A stretch of 64,000 nt of DNA from Pricia antarctica (GTDB taxonomy: Bacteria; Bacteroidota; Bacteroidia; Flavobacteriales; Flavobacteriaceae), in contig NZ_FNAO01000001.1 of assembly GCF_900101815.1 (NCBI RefSeq), positions 1 to 64,000 of the forward strand, written 5' to 3'. The notes beneath the pieces are model-generated. The model was not told the origin of the DNA and did no database searches. It was given only the letters and a program-made list of their open reading frames with translations. Position numbers and translations under genes: made by a program. Positions 52,855 through 61,776 of the stretch are shown one piece after another (position 1 is the stretch's first letter; the number at the start of each line of letters is the position of its first letter).

Positions 52855-53601
52855 ATGAAATTAAAAGATAAAGTCTGCATTATCACCGGTGCCACCAGCG
52901 GTATGGGAAAAGCAATTGCCGAATCTTTTTCAAACGAAGGGGCTAAATTGATACTTTCAGGTCGCAATGCCGAAAGGGGAAATGCCCTTTCCGAACGATT
53001 GCCGCTTTCCATTTTTGTGGCAGGTGATGTTAGCGAACCCGCTTACAACGAAAATCTGGTGAAAGCGGCCCTAGAAAATTTCGGCCAATTGGATATGCTA
53101 TCCCTGAATGCGGGAATGCTCGGCTTGGGCAATGTGGTAAACCTCCCTGAAACGCTATGGCATATGACCTTGAACGTCAATCTTAGCTCGATTTTTTACC
53201 TTTGTAAACATGCTATTCCACATATGCAAAAAAGCAATAGCGGGGTAATAGTAATCAACACTTCCATTGCGGCGTTCAAGAGCTTTCCGAACCATCCGGC
53301 CTATTGTGCCTCCAAGGCGGCGGCCGTGGCGCTGATGAAACAGATGGCGGTCGAATATGCACCGAACATCCGAATCAATGCTATTTGTCCGGGTCCGGTG
53401 GACACTCCTTTTTTATGGGATTCAGCAAAAGCTTTTGAACATGAGGATACCGCCGTGGAAGATGCCAAAAATACGACATTGATGAAGCGATTGGGTACGC
53501 CCGATGATATAGCCAAACTGACTTTGTTCTTAGCGTCCGCAGATGCCTCTTGGATTACGGGAACGGCAATGACGATTGATGGGGGTATTTTAAATGCATG
53601 A
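52855..53601 (+). CDS. Short-chain dehydrogenase/reductase inside the arg operon
   Basis: A 248-residue classical SDR. Cofactor motif TGATSGMGKAIA, SLNAGML (NAG), Ser in VIVINTSIAAF, catalytic YxxxK in HPAYCASKAAAVAL, and the C-terminal GTAMTIDGGILNA. Preference for NAD or NADP and the substrate cannot be read. It sits where the operon normally passes straight from argF' to argB, and its stop overlaps the argB start by 8 bp, so it is co-translated. It may supply a redox step or be a passenger. Confidence 0.9.
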   Translation: MKLKDKVCIITGATSGMGKAIAESFSNEGAKLILSGRNAERGNALSERLPLSIFVAGDVSEPAYNENLVKAALENFGQLDMLSLNAGMLGLGNVVNLPETLWHMTLNVNLSSIFYLCKHAIPHMQKSNSGVIVINTSIAAFKSFPNHPAYCASKAAAVALMKQMAVEYAPNIRINAICPGPVDTPFLWDSAKAFEHEDTAVEDAKNTTLMKRLGTPDDIAKLTLFLASADASWITGTAMTIDGGILNA

Positions 53602-54382
53602 CATGAAACCAAGCCTTTCCATACTAAAAATCGGCGGAAACGTCATCGAGAACAAGGCAGAGTTATCCCAATTCCTGACCTTATTTTCCAAATTGGAAGG
53701 CTTTAAGATCTTGGTACACGGCGGTGGGAAACTCGCTACTGAAATTGGGAAAAAAATGGGCATCGAATCCAAAATGGTCGGTGGCCGGCGCATCACGGAC
53801 GAACAGAGCCTGGAAGTCATAACCATGGTCTACGCAGGCCTGACCAATAAAAGAGTAGTTGCCGAATTACAGGCAAGAAATTGTAACGCCATCGGTCTGA
53901 GCGGTGCGGACGGCAATACGATTCAAGCCCATAAACGCCCAGTAAAAGATATCGACTACGGTTTCGCAGGCGATGTCGATGGGGTCAACGAAGGGCTGCT
54001 CTCCCATCTTTTGACCTTGGGGCTCACGCCCGTCTTTTGCGCTATGACCCACGATGGTAAAGGGCAACTGTTGAATACCAACGCAGACACCATTGCTTCT
54101 GAAGTGGCTATTGGGCTTGGCGAACGCTATGAAACCACGCTGTACTACTGCTTTGAAAAAAATGGGGTCTTAAAGGATGTTTCCGATGACCGCTCGGTAA
54201 TTCAACATATCGATACCGCAACTTATAATGAATTGCTCGAACAGGGAATTATAGCAGACGGAATGCTTCCGAAAATGGCCAACTGTTTTCATGCATTGAA
54301 CAATGGCGTAACCAAGGTTTGTATTGGAAACATGGCGATGTTGACCCAAAATGAAAAGCTGTACACGACGATAACCCTATGA
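53594..54382 (+). CDS. argB: N-acylglutamate kinase
   Basis: A 262-residue amino acid kinase. Start at 53594 (MHDMKPSLSILKIGGNVIEN) overlapping the SDR stop; ATG at 53603 is an alternative. ILKIGGNVI and ILVHGGGKLATEIGKKMGI are the phosphate-binding loops; LLNTNADTIASEVA and DGMLPKMANCFHALNNGVTK follow. Second step of the pathway; in Bacteroides fragilis this enzyme uses N-succinylglutamate. Its TGA overlaps the argE ATG by four bases. Confidence 0.95.
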   Translation: MHDMKPSLSILKIGGNVIENKAELSQFLTLFSKLEGFKILVHGGGKLATEIGKKMGIESKMVGGRRITDEQSLEVITMVYAGLTNKRVVAELQARNCNAIGLSGADGNTIQAHKRPVKDIDYGFAGDVDGVNEGLLSHLLTLGLTPVFCAMTHDGKGQLLNTNADTIASEVAIGLGERYETTLYYCFEKNGVLKDVSDDRSVIQHIDTATYNELLEQGIIADGMLPKMANCFHALNNGVTKVCIGNMAMLTQNEKLYTTITL

Positions 54383-55458
54383 AGATGGATAAAAAACAAC
54401 TGACGGAAAAGGCTTTGGATTTACTGAAACAGCTGATTTCAATACCATCATTTTCCTCCGAAGAAGATAACACCGCCGATGCTATTGAAGCATGGTTCAA
54501 GGCATTTGACATCCCTTTTAAGCGGGAAATCAATAATGTATTTGCGGTAAATAAACACTTCGATGACAGCAAACCGACTTTATTACTGAACTCCCACCAC
54601 GACACGGTCGAGCCGAATTCCGCCTATACCAAAGACCCGTTCCATCCACATATCGAGGACGGCAAATTATACGGTCTAGGCAGTAACGATGCCGGTGGTG
54701 CCTTGGTATCCTTGATCGCGACTTTCACCCATTTTTATTCCAAAGATAACCTGAGCCATAACCTTTTAATGGTCGCCTCGATGGAAGAAGAAAGTTCAGG
54801 GGATAATAGCTTACGCGGACTTCTACCCCAGCTGCCAAAAATCGATGTAGCAATCGTAGGGGAACCGACCTTGATGCAATTGGCCATTGCCGAAAAAGGC
54901 TTGGTGGTTTTTGACGCCCAGGTAAAGGGTACGCCTTCGCATGCGGCACATCCGAATGAAGACAACCCCATTTATAAAAGTATCGAAGTACTTGAATGGT
55001 TTAAAAACTATAAATTTAAAAAAGTCTCCGAGGCTTTGGGCGAAGTCAAATTGACGGTCACCCAAATTAATGCGGGCGTGCAGCACAATGCTGTCCCTGC
55101 CCAAGTCAATCTGGTCATCGACGTTCGCGTTAATGACAAATATACCAATGCCGAAATAGCGGAAATCTTAAAAAAGGAAGCGCCATGCGTACTGAAGGAA
55201 CGTTCGTTGCGGTTAAATTCCTCGGCCATAGCCAAAGATCATCCCCTGGTACGATCGGGCATCGCCGTGGGCAGGGAAACCTATGGCTCCCCCACCCTAT
55301 CCGACCAAGCTGCCCTGACGTGCCAAAGTCTTAAACTGGGCCCTGGAGATAGCACACGATCCCATTCCGCGGACGAGTTTATTTACGTTCAGGAAGTTGA
55401 GGAGGGAATTGATTTGTATATTCGGATCTTAGAGGGATTTTTAATGAAAAAGACATGA
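54379..55458 (+). CDS. argE: N-acyl-citrulline/ornithine deacylase, M20 family
   Basis: A 359-residue M20 zinc peptidase-like hydrolase. Metal ligands in LLNSHHDTVEPN and GLGSNDAGGALVS, the catalytic Glu pair in ASMEEESSGDNSL, the dimerisation domain (GVQHNAVPAQVNLVIDVRVN) and the final GPGDSTRSHSADEFI with His. By context it removes the acyl group after carbamoylation. Overlaps argB by four bases (ATGA), so translational coupling is likely. Confidence 0.94.
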   Translation: MKMDKKQLTEKALDLLKQLISIPSFSSEEDNTADAIEAWFKAFDIPFKREINNVFAVNKHFDDSKPTLLLNSHHDTVEPNSAYTKDPFHPHIEDGKLYGLGSNDAGGALVSLIATFTHFYSKDNLSHNLLMVASMEEESSGDNSLRGLLPQLPKIDVAIVGEPTLMQLAIAEKGLVVFDAQVKGTPSHAAHPNEDNPIYKSIEVLEWFKNYKFKKVSEALGEVKLTVTQINAGVQHNAVPAQVNLVIDVRVNDKYTNAEIAEILKKEAPCVLKERSLRLNSSAIAKDHPLVRSGIAVGRETYGSPTLSDQAALTCQSLKLGPGDSTRSHSADEFIYVQEVEEGIDLYIRILEGFLMKKT

Positions 55459-55624
55459 GATTTTAGTTATTATATGTGAGATAAAACGTGATTTCCACAA
55501 TCACACATTCCGATTTTACATTTCAAACGCAATACTAGGAGAATTCAAAGATATACTAGCCATTTCCCCGCCGGAGTTTATGCAGAGCGTAGCCGAGGTA
55601 CGGGGAAGACAAAAAAATTAATTC

Positions 55625-56902
55625 ATGAAACTCTGGGACAAAGGCTATAGCACCGATAAAAAAATAGACCATTTCACCGTGGGCAACGACCGCGAACTCG
55701 ACCTGCACTTGGCAAAATACGACGTAATCGCCTCGAAGGCACATGCCAAAATGCTGGGTAAGATCGGTTTGCTAACGGATGATGAAACAAAATCTTTGGT
55801 AGATGAACTGAACCATATTGCCACTTCAATTGATAATGGGAATTTCGTAATAGAAGACTCGTTTGAGGATATGCATTCCAAAATTGAATTCCTACTAACG
55901 GAAAAACTGGGCGATACGGGAAAGAAAATCCATACCGCCCGTTCCCGAAACGATCAGGTCTTGGTCGCGATGCATTTATACCTAAAGGATGAATTGATAG
56001 AAATCAAAACCCAGACCGAAATACTCTTCGACTTGCTATTGAAACTGGCGGAAGAACATAAGGATGTACTGCTCCCCGGATATACCCACCTGCAAATAGC
56101 AATGCCCTCATCTTTCGGGTTATGGTTCTCGGCCTATGCGGAAAGCCTGATCGACGACCTCTATTTTATCGAAGCGGCGTATAAGGTGGCGGACCAAAAT
56201 CCGTTGGGAAGTGCTGCAGGTTATGGAAGTTCCTTTCCCATTGATCGGAGTTTTACCACAGCGGAAATGGGTTTTGCCGCGATGAAATACAACGTAGTCG
56301 CTGCCCAAATGGGCCGTGGAAAAGTCGAAAAAGCTACGGCCTTCGGTATGTCAAGTATCGCTTCCACGCTATCGAAAATGGCGATGGATGTCTGCCTCTA
56401 CATGAGCCAGAACTTTGATTTTATTTCCTTTCCCGATGAGCTGACCACCGGCAGCAGCATCATGCCGCACAAGAAAAATCCAGATGTATTTGAGCTGGTC
56501 CGTGGGAAGTGCAACAAACTACAGAGCATCCCCAACCAATTGACTTTGGTCATCAACAACCTGCCCAGCGGCTATCATCGCGACCTGCAATTGGTGAAGG
56601 AAATCATCGTTCCCGCCATTCAGGATATGAAGGCCTGTATGGAAATTTTGACGTTTAGCCTAAAGGAAATCCGTGTCCATAAAAACATCGTCAACCATCC
56701 GAAATACGATTATATGTTCAGTGTCGACACCCTGAACGAACTGGTACAAAATGGGATGCCCTTTCGGGATGCCTATAAGAAAATGGGGCACGAAATTCAG
56801 AAAGGAACCTTTACGCCCAAACGCGATATCGAGCATACGCACGAAGGAAGTTTAGGAAATTTGTGTCTGGAGCAGATTCGGGAAAAAATGAAAAAAATCT
56901 AA
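55625..56902 (+). CDS. argH: Argininosuccinate lyase
   Basis: A 425-residue fumarase/aspartase-superfamily lyase, last enzyme of arginine synthesis. Signature GSSIMPHKKNPDVFELVRGK, and HTARSRNDQVLVAMHLYLKD and PGYTHLQIAMPSSFGLW. Slightly short compared with E. coli (457) but normal for the phylum. Five bases after its TAA an aminopeptidase gene begins. The gap from argE holds a short GC-rich sequence (CAGAGCGTAGCCGAGGTACG) like those in other gaps of this operon. Confidence 0.96.
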   Translation: MKLWDKGYSTDKKIDHFTVGNDRELDLHLAKYDVIASKAHAKMLGKIGLLTDDETKSLVDELNHIATSIDNGNFVIEDSFEDMHSKIEFLLTEKLGDTGKKIHTARSRNDQVLVAMHLYLKDELIEIKTQTEILFDLLLKLAEEHKDVLLPGYTHLQIAMPSSFGLWFSAYAESLIDDLYFIEAAYKVADQNPLGSAAGYGSSFPIDRSFTTAEMGFAAMKYNVVAAQMGRGKVEKATAFGMSSIASTLSKMAMDVCLYMSQNFDFISFPDELTTGSSIMPHKKNPDVFELVRGKCNKLQSIPNQLTLVINNLPSGYHRDLQLVKEIIVPAIQDMKACMEILTFSLKEIRVHKNIVNHPKYDYMFSVDTLNELVQNGMPFRDAYKKMGHEIQKGTFTPKRDIEHTHEGSLGNLCLEQIREKMKKI

Positions 56903-56907
56903 ATAAC

Positions 56908-58497
56908 ATGATAAAAAAACACGATCTCATTCTGGCGCTTTCATTACTTTTATTTTCTCCTATAAACGCCCAAGACACCTACCAAAGAAACGCATCCGCC
57001 GATGTTCAAAGCTACGTCTTCAACCTCACCCTTAACGACTCTACCAACCAAATCGAAGGCGAAGCCGAAATTACTGTAGCGTTTAAAAACAATCCCGAAG
57101 CCTTTACGTTGGACCTCATCGCCAAATCTCAAACCTTCGGCATGGAAATCACCGATATTCTTGAGGGCGAAAACCCAGCAAACTACTCCTTCAAGAACGA
57201 CAAAATCACAATAACCCCCTCATCCGATTCGACCCGATCAAGAACTTTTAAAATAGCTTACAACGGCATCCCCGAAAGGGGACTGGTCATCGACACCACC
57301 AAATTCGGCCAACGTTCTTTCTTCGGCGATAACTGGCCCAACCTGGCACGACACTGGCTGCCTTCGGTTGACCACCCCTATGACAAGGCCAGTATCGAAT
57401 TCCGTATCACCGCACCCGAACATTACGATGTGGTCGCTACGGGCGAAAAAATCGAGGAAAGCTATTTGGATGATGGGCAGAAGCTGACCATTTATAGAGA
57501 ACCCGCTCCCGTGGCAATGAAAGTTGTAACCATCGGGGTAACTCAATTTGCCAGCAGGTTGATCGACAAGGTCCACGATATTCCCGTAACCGCTTGGGTC
57601 TACCCCGAAAATCGGTTGGACGGATTTTCAGATTACAGCGTTGCCTCCAAGGTGCTGAACTATTATATCGATAATATTGGTCCGTATTCCTACGCGAAAC
57701 TCGCCAATATGCAGGCCAAGACCCAATGGGGCGGACTCGAAAATGCGGGTACGATATCCTACTTTGAAAATTCCGTCACCGGAAAAAACGAGGTCGAAGG
57801 CCTTATAGCCCATGAAATTGCACACCAATGGTTCGGTAATTCCGCCACAGAAAACGATTGGAACCATGTTTGGCTTAGTGAAGGTTTTGCCACCTACTTC
57901 GCCATTCTCTACCAAGAAAGCGTCTATGGCGAGGAAAAGCGAAAGGAAGAGCTGGCCCTCGACCGGAAACAGATTTTCGAGTATTACAGAAAAAATCCTT
58001 CCCCGATCATTGACCTTAGCATTACAGATCCCCTTAAAGTTTTGAGCGTAAACACCTATCAAAAGGCCGGCTGGGTCTTAAACATGCTACGCCATAAACT
58101 GGGCGACGGCGTTTTTTGGGTAGGTATCCGTACCTACTACAAGCGGTTTCAAAATGCCAATGCCATGACGACCGATTTCAGAAAGGTGATGGAAGAAGTA
58201 TCCGGCACGGATTTGAAAGTTTTTTTTGAGCAATGGATGCACACCAAAGGATATCCCGAAATCAAATGGGATTGGAACTATAGCGATGGTAAATTGGCGA
58301 TTACCATCGCGCAGCTGCAAAAGCATCATATCTTTCAATTCCCCTTGGAAGTCGGCGTCATTACCGATGGTCAGATGGAAATCAAAACGCTGCAAATCGA
58401 TGAAAAATCGAAGACTTTTGAGATTCCTATCAGTGACAAACCCGATGCCCTCGTTCTCGATCCCGAGTCATGGTCATTGTTCGAGGATAAGAAATAA
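56908..58497 (+). CDS. M1 family metallo-aminopeptidase, exported
   Basis: A 529-residue protein from the start at 56908 (MIKKHDLILALSLLLFSPIN), with a signal peptide ending INAQD. N-terminal beta-sandwich, then the catalytic domain with the zinc motif HEIAHQW at 302-308 and the third ligand Glu325 in WLSEGFATYF; GGLENAGTISYFE is the exopeptidase motif (GxMEN equivalent, with GLENAG). It lacks the C-terminal HEAT-like domain of large M1 enzymes. It probably trims peptides in the periplasm or outside. Five bases after argH, so possibly in the same transcript. Confidence 0.92.
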   Translation: MIKKHDLILALSLLLFSPINAQDTYQRNASADVQSYVFNLTLNDSTNQIEGEAEITVAFKNNPEAFTLDLIAKSQTFGMEITDILEGENPANYSFKNDKITITPSSDSTRSRTFKIAYNGIPERGLVIDTTKFGQRSFFGDNWPNLARHWLPSVDHPYDKASIEFRITAPEHYDVVATGEKIEESYLDDGQKLTIYREPAPVAMKVVTIGVTQFASRLIDKVHDIPVTAWVYPENRLDGFSDYSVASKVLNYYIDNIGPYSYAKLANMQAKTQWGGLENAGTISYFENSVTGKNEVEGLIAHEIAHQWFGNSATENDWNHVWLSEGFATYFAILYQESVYGEEKRKEELALDRKQIFEYYRKNPSPIIDLSITDPLKVLSVNTYQKAGWVLNMLRHKLGDGVFWVGIRTYYKRFQNANAMTTDFRKVMEEVSGTDLKVFFEQWMHTKGYPEIKWDWNYSDGKLAITIAQLQKHHIFQFPLEVGVITDGQMEIKTLQIDEKSKTFEIPISDKPDALVLDPESWSLFEDKK

Positions 58498-58804
58498 AGC
58501 CATTGCTATCGCACCCAGCGTTGTGTCAAGCCTGTTTTAGCCGACCCGAAAGACTTAACCTAACATTATTTGGGTTGTTATCGCCAGAAATAATAAAAAT
58601 TCGAAATACCACCACCAACATCCTTATAAAACAGAATACAAGCTTTTTCAGATGGGTCTTAAATCGACCAACTGCACAGAATAACCGTTGACCTACATTA
58701 AATCTCATTTCACAACATAAATTTTTTCTAGGGATACTTCCCCGCTATTTTTAAGAATCATTTGGATTACCTACACATCCACAGTCCAAAAATAGTCCCA
58801 AATC
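58498..58804. other. Gene-free stretch
   Basis: No gene, strong hairpin or good TAnnTTTG promoter. It holds the leader of the lipoprotein gene at 58805. Confidence 0.5.
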
Positions 58805-59875
58805 ATGAAGAGAATAGTCCTACCTATTCTATCGCTCTTGGCGGTAGCATGCAGTTCAGAAATCGATGAAGTTACCTTTGAAGAAGTCAACGAAAAAGTA
58901 ACCGCAGAAGCGTATACCGATAAAACTGCCGAAGAAAACAGTTCAGCAAAAGACGCAAACAGCGCCGCTTTTTTCAAACAACGCTCCTTTACCGTAGCCG
59001 AACACTCCGAAGCAGGCAGTAGTATCGGTTTTTTGCCAGCTACCGATGCCAACGGACACCCAATGACCTATACCCTGGAATCGGGTACCGATATCGATAT
59101 CGATGACCTTACTGGCGAACTAAAGGTTGGTGCGACCCTAAAACTCGATTTCGAACGTACGAAAAATATGGAGTTTTCAGTTTCCGCATTTGATGGAAAG
59201 ACCAGTATCGAAAAAAAGATTTCCCTAGCGATTCAAGATGTAGATGAAATGGCCCTCTTGACAGCCGACCAAAAAGAACTGATTTCCTATTTTCAATACT
59301 TAACGCTTTGGAAAGGGCCGCACGTAAGCGAGATCGATAAGAACAGAAAATGGACAACCCTGATGATCCTGCATCTCGATGGCACGATTACAGACGCGTA
59401 CAGTGCGACCGTAGAACGTGTCATCGCTCAATACAATGCCCTATTTACAGAAAGTGATTTTAGAATTACATTGACCGAAGATGCCGATAGTGCCAATGCA
59501 AGTTTATTTTTTGGAACTAAGGAAGCGGTTGCAGACGTCTGGCCAGACATGTACGCTGTTATCAAAAACGGTAACTATGACGGATATACGAAGACACCCT
59601 CGAAAAATTCCGCAATCACCTCTACCCGTATATGGATTTCAAACCCCATCGGAGTACTTATCAAACACGAAATAGGTCATGCCCTCGGCTTCGGCCATTC
59701 AGATCATTGTGAAGGCAAAAAGAGTATAATGTGCTCTACGGTCAGTTCAGCCAGCACTATTTTGCCCATTGAGGCAAATATAATTCGATACCAGTACCAT
59801 CGAGACTTGCCCTCCGGCCTGTCGGAAAAGGAAATCGAAGAAGTTTTGGCAAATATTATTCTAAACGAACGATAA
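58805..59875 (+). CDS. Cadherin/matrixin-type metalloprotease lipoprotein
   Basis: A 356-residue lipoprotein (signal peptide with LLAVACS, Cys17). Residues about 60-150 form a cadherin-like domain (FTVAEHSEAGSSIG, DIDIDDLTGELKVGATLKLD, FERTKNMEFSVSAFDGK), then an unassigned helical linker, and from about 190 a matrixin-like zinc protease with HEIGHALGFGHSDH at 288-301 and a Met-turn equivalent SIMCSTVS. The order cadherin then protease is unusual. Being a lipoprotein, it likely sits on a membrane facing outward. Substrate unknown. Confidence 0.82.
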   Translation: MKRIVLPILSLLAVACSSEIDEVTFEEVNEKVTAEAYTDKTAEENSSAKDANSAAFFKQRSFTVAEHSEAGSSIGFLPATDANGHPMTYTLESGTDIDIDDLTGELKVGATLKLDFERTKNMEFSVSAFDGKTSIEKKISLAIQDVDEMALLTADQKELISYFQYLTLWKGPHVSEIDKNRKWTTLMILHLDGTITDAYSATVERVIAQYNALFTESDFRITLTEDADSANASLFFGTKEAVADVWPDMYAVIKNGNYDGYTKTPSKNSAITSTRIWISNPIGVLIKHEIGHALGFGHSDHCEGKKSIMCSTVSSASTILPIEANIIRYQYHRDLPSGLSEKEIEEVLANIILNER

Positions 59876-59909
59876 GTTCTTCTTTGGTTTGAAGGGGCAC
59901 CTGTCTTCT

Positions 59910-60788
59910 TTAATTGATCATCCCCAAATTTACTATTTCCTGATCGGTCAGATATCGCCAATGGCCACGCGGTAAATCTTTCTTGGTCAAGCCGGCGTAG
60001 ACAACCCGGTCGAGTTTCACTATTTCATACTCTAAAGTCTGGAAAATACGGGTTACGATCTTACTGCGTGAGCTGTAAATTTCCATACCTATTTGGGTCT
60101 TGGGGGCATTGTCGACAAAACTGACGTCGTGCACCTTTACGACTTTTTGGTCGACCAAAAGACCATCTTGAATCTTTTTCAGGTCGGCACTTCGTAACGG
60201 CTTGTTCAATTCGATATGGAATATTTTTCGCAATCCATTTTTAGGGCTGTTCAGACGTTTGGTCAGTTCACCGTCGTTGGTGAACAGTAGAAGTCCGGTT
60301 GTGTTTTTATCCATTTTACCGACGGGCTTTAACTCGACTTGGGTAGCTTTTGAGATAAGGCCAATTGCAGTTCGGTTACCGTGCTCGTTACGCGCGGCCG
60401 TGGTAAAATCTTTGGGCTTATTGAGTAATACGTATTCTTTTTTTGCGGGATTCAACAACCGTCCGTCAAACCGTACCTCATCGGTACGTTTCACTTTATG
60501 GCCCATTTGGGTGACCGGCTTTCCGTTGACCGTAACACTACCTGCCGTTATCAGCACATCGGCCTCCCTACGCGAACAGACCCCGGAATTCGATAGATAT
60601 TTGTTCAATCGGATCAGGTCGGGATTACTAGATGACTGCCCGTTGCCATTGCCTTTTATCGGGGCGTTCCCACGGGAATAGCTCTTTTTTCTGAACGTAC
60701 CGCCCTCTCGACCAGATGCTTTTTGACCCCCCTCCTTTTTCGACCTGTTCGACGATTTATTTCCCTTATTGGACTCCGATCGGCTCAT
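59910..60788 (-). CDS. RsuA/RluB-family pseudouridine synthase
   Basis: About 292 residues from the start at 60788 (MSRSESNKGNKSSNRSKKEG). A basic, Ser/Gly-rich disordered N-terminus (about 65 residues), then an S4 RNA-binding domain (IRLNKYLSNSGVCSRREADV) and the synthase domain with the catalytic Asp in VGKMDKNTTGLLLFTND. It changes uridines to pseudouridine in 23S or 16S rRNA; RluB-like is most likely from the S4 plus TTGLLL pattern. Likely transcribed from its own TACCTTTG promoter (60803-60810). Confidence 0.92.
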   Translation of the reverse strand: MSRSESNKGNKSSNRSKKEGGQKASGREGGTFRKKSYSRGNAPIKGNGNGQSSSNPDLIRLNKYLSNSGVCSRREADVLITAGSVTVNGKPVTQMGHKVKRTDEVRFDGRLLNPAKKEYVLLNKPKDFTTAARNEHGNRTAIGLISKATQVELKPVGKMDKNTTGLLLFTNDGELTKRLNSPKNGLRKIFHIELNKPLRSADLKKIQDGLLVDQKVVKVHDVSFVDNAPKTQIGMEIYSSRSKIVTRIFQTLEYEIVKLDRVVYAGLTKKDLPRGHWRYLTDQEIVNLGMIN

Positions 60789-60802
60789 GATTTCTGTTTT
60801 TG

Positions 60803-60810
60803 CAAAGGTA
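60803..60810 (-). promoter_or_regulatory. Candidate -7 element for the pseudouridine synthase gene
   Basis: TACCTTTG on the minus strand, 15 bp before the start codon, fits TAnnTTTG and implies a very short leader. Confidence 0.5.
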
Positions 60811-60856
60811 GGGAAGGGAATCCGTTTAAAGACCCAATCCACAGTAGAATTGATTA

Positions 60857-61762
60857 TCACAAGATACGGTTCAATACCAAATCTACATTGATCAATAAAA
60901 TACTAAAAACGCCCACCACAATAATCAACTTCAGAATATTGTGCAACCAGACATAATGCCTTTTTGTACCTGATTTCAGCAACAGCACAAGAAAGAGTAA
61001 TAAAAGCAATACACATCCCATAAAATAATAATGCATATAACCAACATCGAACTTGATAATTAGCAACAGCGAGGGAATCAAGGTGAGCAGAATCAAACAG
61101 GATATCAATAATTTCGAGACTTTGGCACCGTATAAAATGGGTATAGTGTCATAGTTTTGGGCCAAATCACCGGTCATATTCTCGAGGTCTTTGATCATTT
61201 CGCGAGCCAGAATAAGCAAGAATAGGAAAATGGCATGTACGAATATCACGGTATCGAAGTTCTTGTAATAGACGAAGACCGCAAAAAAGGGGGAAATGGC
61301 CAAGGTTGCGGAGACAAAATTGCCCAAAAAGGGTATTCTTTTCAGTTTGTGCGAATACAACCAAATTCCAAAAATATAGGCCGAGAAGAACACGACCGCG
61401 CGAAAAGAAACGTAACTGGCGGCGAGAACGGACAAAAAATTAAGCACAAAATACGTCGACAGTTTGAAGCGTTGACTGACCAAACGATCTAACATGCTCT
61501 TACGGGGCCTGTTGATCAGATCTTTTTCCGCATCATAAAAATTATTGATAATGTATCCACTGGCGATAATTAGCGCAGAGGCAACCACGATCATAAAAAG
61601 GTTCAGGTCGAAAACTACCTGTCGCAGTGGCAGATCAGGGGCAAGAATATAAATTGAGGCCAAATACTGGGCCAAGGCAATAATGAGAATGTTGTATCCG
61701 CGTACCACCGAAAATAGGCTCAACAACTTTAAGAGTATGAGTCTATTTTTTCTGCTCAGCAT
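60857..61762 (-). CDS. UbiA-family prenyltransferase (geranylgeranylglycerol-phosphate type)
   Basis: A 301-residue membrane prenyltransferase with about eight hydrophobic helices. First acidic motif GYIINNFYDAEKDLINRP (N-D-x3-D type) and second DLENMTGDLAQNYDTIP. Flavobacterial members next to mevalonate genes are usually called geranylgeranylglycerol-phosphate geranylgeranyltransferase-like, but quinone prenylation is possible. The two acidic motifs bind the allyl diphosphate through Mg. The gap to mevalonate kinase is 14 bp, so they form one operon: the kinases supply the isoprenoid that this enzyme uses. Confidence 0.85.
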   Translation of the reverse strand: MLSRKNRLILLKLLSLFSVVRGYNILIIALAQYLASIYILAPDLPLRQVVFDLNLFMIVVASALIIASGYIINNFYDAEKDLINRPRKSMLDRLVSQRFKLSTYFVLNFLSVLAASYVSFRAVVFFSAYIFGIWLYSHKLKRIPFLGNFVSATLAISPFFAVFVYYKNFDTVIFVHAIFLFLLILAREMIKDLENMTGDLAQNYDTIPILYGAKVSKLLISCLILLTLIPSLLLIIKFDVGYMHYYFMGCVLLLLLFLVLLLKSGTKRHYVWLHNILKLIIVVGVFSILLINVDLVLNRIL

Positions 61763-61776
61763 GTAGGAGAGAGTTT

